In this document: positions 4,387-6,041 of the stretch, piece by piece | How positions within the stretch are numbered: position 1 is the first letter of the stretch | Layout of the letters: the number at the start of each line of letters is the position of its first letter | NCBI GenBank assembly: GCA_029554925.1 | Contig: JAKPUV010000739.1 | Span: 1 to 6,041, forward strand | DNA from: Candidatus Hydrogenedentota bacterium | GTDB taxonomy: Bacteria > Hydrogenedentota > Hydrogenedentia > Hydrogenedentales > CAITNO01 | Length of the DNA: 6,041 nucleotides | Direction of reading: 5' to 3' | Made by a program: the position numbers and the translations under genes | The notes under the pieces: generated by a model | Seen by the model: only the letters and a program-made list of their open reading frames with translations | The model's database searches: none | What the model was told of the DNA's origin: nothing

Positions 4387-5283
4387 ATGAACACTTGGCA
4401 GTTTGACGCGAAAGAGACCCTGGCCAAAGGCTTCGCGCGGTTGATGCGCGCGGCCGTGGAGAACGCGGCGCGGGAGTTTTCCCGCACGGGCGACGAGCTG
4501 GACGCGGGCGTCCATGAGGGGCGCAAGTGGCTGAAGAAGGCCCGCGCCCTGCTCAAGCTGTGCCGCTTCGCCATGGAGAAGGAGCAGTACCGCGCCTGGA
4601 ACCGCAAACTCCGCGACGCGGGGCGCGCGGTTTCCGCCCTCCGCGACGACGCGGCGCTGTGCGAGACGGCGGCCCGGCTGCTGGCGCGGGACGACCTGTC
4701 GCCAACGGCGCGGCGCACGCTGGAGGCCCTGCGCGACGGCATCGCCGGGGACGACCGCGAGGAGGCGCGCAAGTGCGCGGCCCTCGCGGTCCGGCGGCTG
4801 AAACGCCTGCGTTCGGAGACCAACTTCTCCATACGCATTCGCGAGTATGGGGAGCCTGAGGTGCTGCTGCGCGGAGTGTCGCGGTCGTGGAAGGCCGCCC
4901 GGAAGGGGGGATTAGCCTTTGCCAGGAAGCGGGACACGGAAACGGCGCATGAATGGCGCAAGCGGGCAAAGGACCTGCGCTACCAGATGGAACTGCTGGT
5001 TGGCATCTGGCCGGGGCCGCTCACCGCGTTCGCGGAGGAGCTGCACCGGCTGACAGATTTGCTCGGGCGGGAACATGATCTGTCCTCTCTTGCGGCCATG
5101 ACTCCCGGACGCGCTGTTTCCCGCATCATCGCCGCCGAGCGGGCCGCCGCTCTGTCGGACGCGATTTCGCTTGGCGCGCGGATGGTCGGTGTGAAGCCCC
5201 GCACCGCCGCCGTGCTGATCGTGGACTGGTATGTCCTGGCCGACGCCGACGCAAACTCGCGGAAGGCCGCCGATCATGGGTGA
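4387..5283 (+). CDS. CHAD-domain protein (putative polyphosphate-binding)
   Basis: This 298-aa, strongly basic, all-helical soluble protein has no membrane segment. CHAD domains contain two helical repeats lined by conserved His and basic residues; characterised members bind inorganic polyphosphate. Both hallmarks are visible: VHEGRKWLKKARALLKL (42-58: H43, R46, K47, K50, K51, R53) and AHEWRKRAKDLRY (187-199: H188, R191, K192, K195, R198). Each is followed by the expected acidic helix (SALRDD at 83-88; LLGREHDL at 225-232). There is no N-terminal CYTH triphosphatase domain, so it is a stand-alone CHAD protein, near the usual size for one. The ATG at 4387 lacks a Shine-Dalgarno sequence and has a -10-like TAGAAT just upstream, hence possibly leaderless. 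Its last 8 nt overlap ruvX. The partner and cellular role are not evident; polyphosphate granule association or phosphate homeostasis is inference from the family. Confidence 0.85.
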   Translation: MNTWQFDAKETLAKGFARLMRAAVENAAREFSRTGDELDAGVHEGRKWLKKARALLKLCRFAMEKEQYRAWNRKLRDAGRAVSALRDDAALCETAARLLARDDLSPTARRTLEALRDGIAGDDREEARKCAALAVRRLKRLRSETNFSIRIREYGEPEVLLRGVSRSWKAARKGGLAFARKRDTETAHEWRKRAKDLRYQMELLVGIWPGPLTAFAEELHRLTDLLGREHDLSSLAAMTPGRAVSRIIAAERAAALSDAISLGARMVGVKPRTAAVLIVDWYVLADADANSRKAADHG

Positions 5284-5719
5284 CCTGGGCCGCGTCATGG
5301 CGCTGGACGTGGGCGACGCGCGCATTGGCGTTGCGTTCAGCGACCCGTTGCGGATGATCGCCAGCCCCCACGGCGTGGTGAAGGCCGTGCCGCGCGCGGC
5401 GGCGCTCGCGGAGCTGAAACGGATGGCGGCGGAGCGCGAGGCCGTGCTGGTGGTGGCCGGGCTGCCGCTGGAGGCCAGCGGGGACGAGGGGCCCCAGGCG
5501 GCCAAGGTGCGGGCCTTCATGGAGGAGTTCTCCCGGGAAATACCCCTGCCGGTGGCCCTGCAGGACGAGCGGCTCACCACGGTGTCGGCGGAGCGCATGC
5601 TCATTTCGGCGAACATGCGCCGTGGAGACCGGCGCGGGGTGGTGGACAAGGTTGCCGCCGCGCACATCCTACAGGCCTGGCTCGACCGCGCCGCGTTCCG
5701 GCGCGGGGCGGCGGAGTAG
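5276..5719 (+). CDS. ruvX: RuvX/YqgF family RNase H-fold nuclease
   Basis: This 147-aa protein, close to the usual family size of about 140, belongs to the YqgF/RuvX family: an RNase H-like fold implicated in pre-16S rRNA 5' maturation and annotated as a putative Holliday junction resolvase. Motifs in order are the first strand LDVGDARIGVAFSD (10-23, with D11); VVAGLPLEASGDEGPQA (59-75); QDERLTT (96-102, with D97/E98); and VVDKVAAAHILQ (122-133, with D124). The acidic residues D11, E98 and D124 fit the metal-binding set of the fold. The start at 5276 overlaps the CHAD gene end by 8 nt and has GGAAGG (5261-5266) nine nt upstream. An earlier in-frame ATG at 5231 would add residues inside the CHAD gene, and the next Met (5297) would leave only three residues before the D11 strand. 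The position before mltG matches a known neighbourhood. Confidence 0.92.
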   Translation: MGDLGRVMALDVGDARIGVAFSDPLRMIASPHGVVKAVPRAAALAELKRMAAEREAVLVVAGLPLEASGDEGPQAAKVRAFMEEFSREIPLPVALQDERLTTVSAERMLISANMRRGDRRGVVDKVAAAHILQAWLDRAAFRRGAAE

Positions 5720-5722
5720 GCC

Positions 5723-6041
5723 ATGGGGGGCGGGGAACTTTCCGGCGGCGGGCAGAAACGGCGCTCTTTCGCGCGCTTCCTGCTTACCCTCGTCGCCATC
5801 GCGTTCGCGGCGCTGCTGGTCGCCGGGGTGGGGGCGGGGCTGCTGGCCTTTGCGGTGTACGACCATGTCACCCAGCCGGGCGTGCCCGGCGCGGAGCTGG
5901 CCGTGGCCGTGCCCGAGGGGACCACGGGCCGCGATGTGGGGCGCATCCTCGCCGACCACGGCCTGATAGAGCATGAGCTGTTCTTCTGGCTGGCCCTCAA
6001 ACTGGACCCCGCGCCCAAGGGCATCCGTCACGGCGAATACA
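5723..6041 (+). CDS. mltG: MltG endolytic murein transglycosylase, 5' part only
   Basis: Only the first 106 codons are present; the frame is open at the window end. After a Gly-rich, basic cytoplasmic tail (QKRR at 11-14) comes one long hydrophobic segment (about 19-46). It is followed by the start of the YceG/MltG extracytoplasmic region: VAVPEGTTGRDVGRIL (61-76), then HGLIEHELFFWLALKL (79-94) and GIRHGEY (100-106). This is the LysM-like subdomain pattern preceding the catalytic domain. MltG cleaves nascent glycan strands at the inner membrane and is regarded as a terminator of peptidoglycan elongation. The catalytic Glu lies beyond the window, so activity cannot be judged. The start is 3 nt after the ruvX stop, with GGAG (5713-5716) six nt upstream, indicating co-transcription with ruvX. 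Confidence 0.88.
   Translation, partial: MGGGELSGGGQKRRSFARFLLTLVAIAFAALLVAGVGAGLLAFAVYDHVTQPGVPGAELAVAVPEGTTGRDVGRILADHGLIEHELFFWLALKLDPAPKGIRHGEY

Noticed and set aside
4912..6024. Long minus-strand open frame (370 codons) opposite the CHAD, ruvX and mltG genes
   Set aside because: Its product is a low-complexity Ser/Arg/Ala/Pro mixture with no motif, typical of antisense frames in GC-rich DNA, and three recognised genes lie on the other strand.

Overview
The window is very GC-rich (roughly 70% by eye), densely coding bacterial DNA with every convincing gene on the + strand. No marker gene fixes the taxon. A DUF1573 protein, a eukaryote-type UDP-N-acetylhexosamine pyrophosphorylase, a BadF/BadG-type sugar kinase and an intergenic GTCGGACNN tandem repeat would fit a high-GC lineage near the PVC/Planctomycetes or Hydrogenedentota groups, but this is a low-confidence inference from gene content.

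Layout. Positions 1-116 hold a strong intrinsic terminator for a gene lying to the left, a possible promoter interleaved with it, and the leader of the first gene. Positions 117-4090 form a tight four-gene cluster: a BadF/BadG-type (GlcNAc-kinase-like) sugar kinase, a membrane-anchored DUF1573 protein, a small four-knuckle zinc-ribbon protein, and a UAP1-like UDP-sugar pyrophosphorylase. Gaps are 7, 3 and 1 nt, so co-transcription is very likely. Positions 4091-4386 are an RNA and regulatory island: four copies of a 9-bp repeat, a probable tRNA promoter, tRNA-Asp(GUC) with encoded CCA, and its intrinsic terminator. It ends in a 16-bp perfect palindrome and a -10-like TAGAAT placed so that transcription would start at or next to the next ATG. 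Positions 4387-6041 hold a second cluster: a CHAD-domain protein, ruvX (8-nt overlap) and the 5' part of mltG (3-nt gap), cut by the window end.

How the genes may work together. The first cluster pairs a sugar kinase with the enzyme that makes UDP-GlcNAc-type nucleotide sugars, which suggests amino-sugar salvage or activation for envelope polymers. The kinase product (normally the 6-phosphate) would still need a mutase before the pyrophosphorylase could use it, and no mutase is present here. The DUF1573 protein is probably extracytoplasmic and the zinc-ribbon protein cytoplasmic; their link to sugar activation is only positional. The second cluster combines a putative polyphosphate-binding protein, the RNase H-fold nuclease RuvX (rRNA maturation/resolvase family) and the peptidoglycan terminase MltG. 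A ruvX-mltG neighbourhood is known in other bacteria.

No mobile element, CRISPR array or clearly novel multi-gene system is visible. The most interesting points are the candidate leaderless promoter with its palindrome before the CHAD gene, the 9-bp repeat, the eukaryote-type UAP1, and the uncharacterised DUF1573/zinc-ribbon pair.
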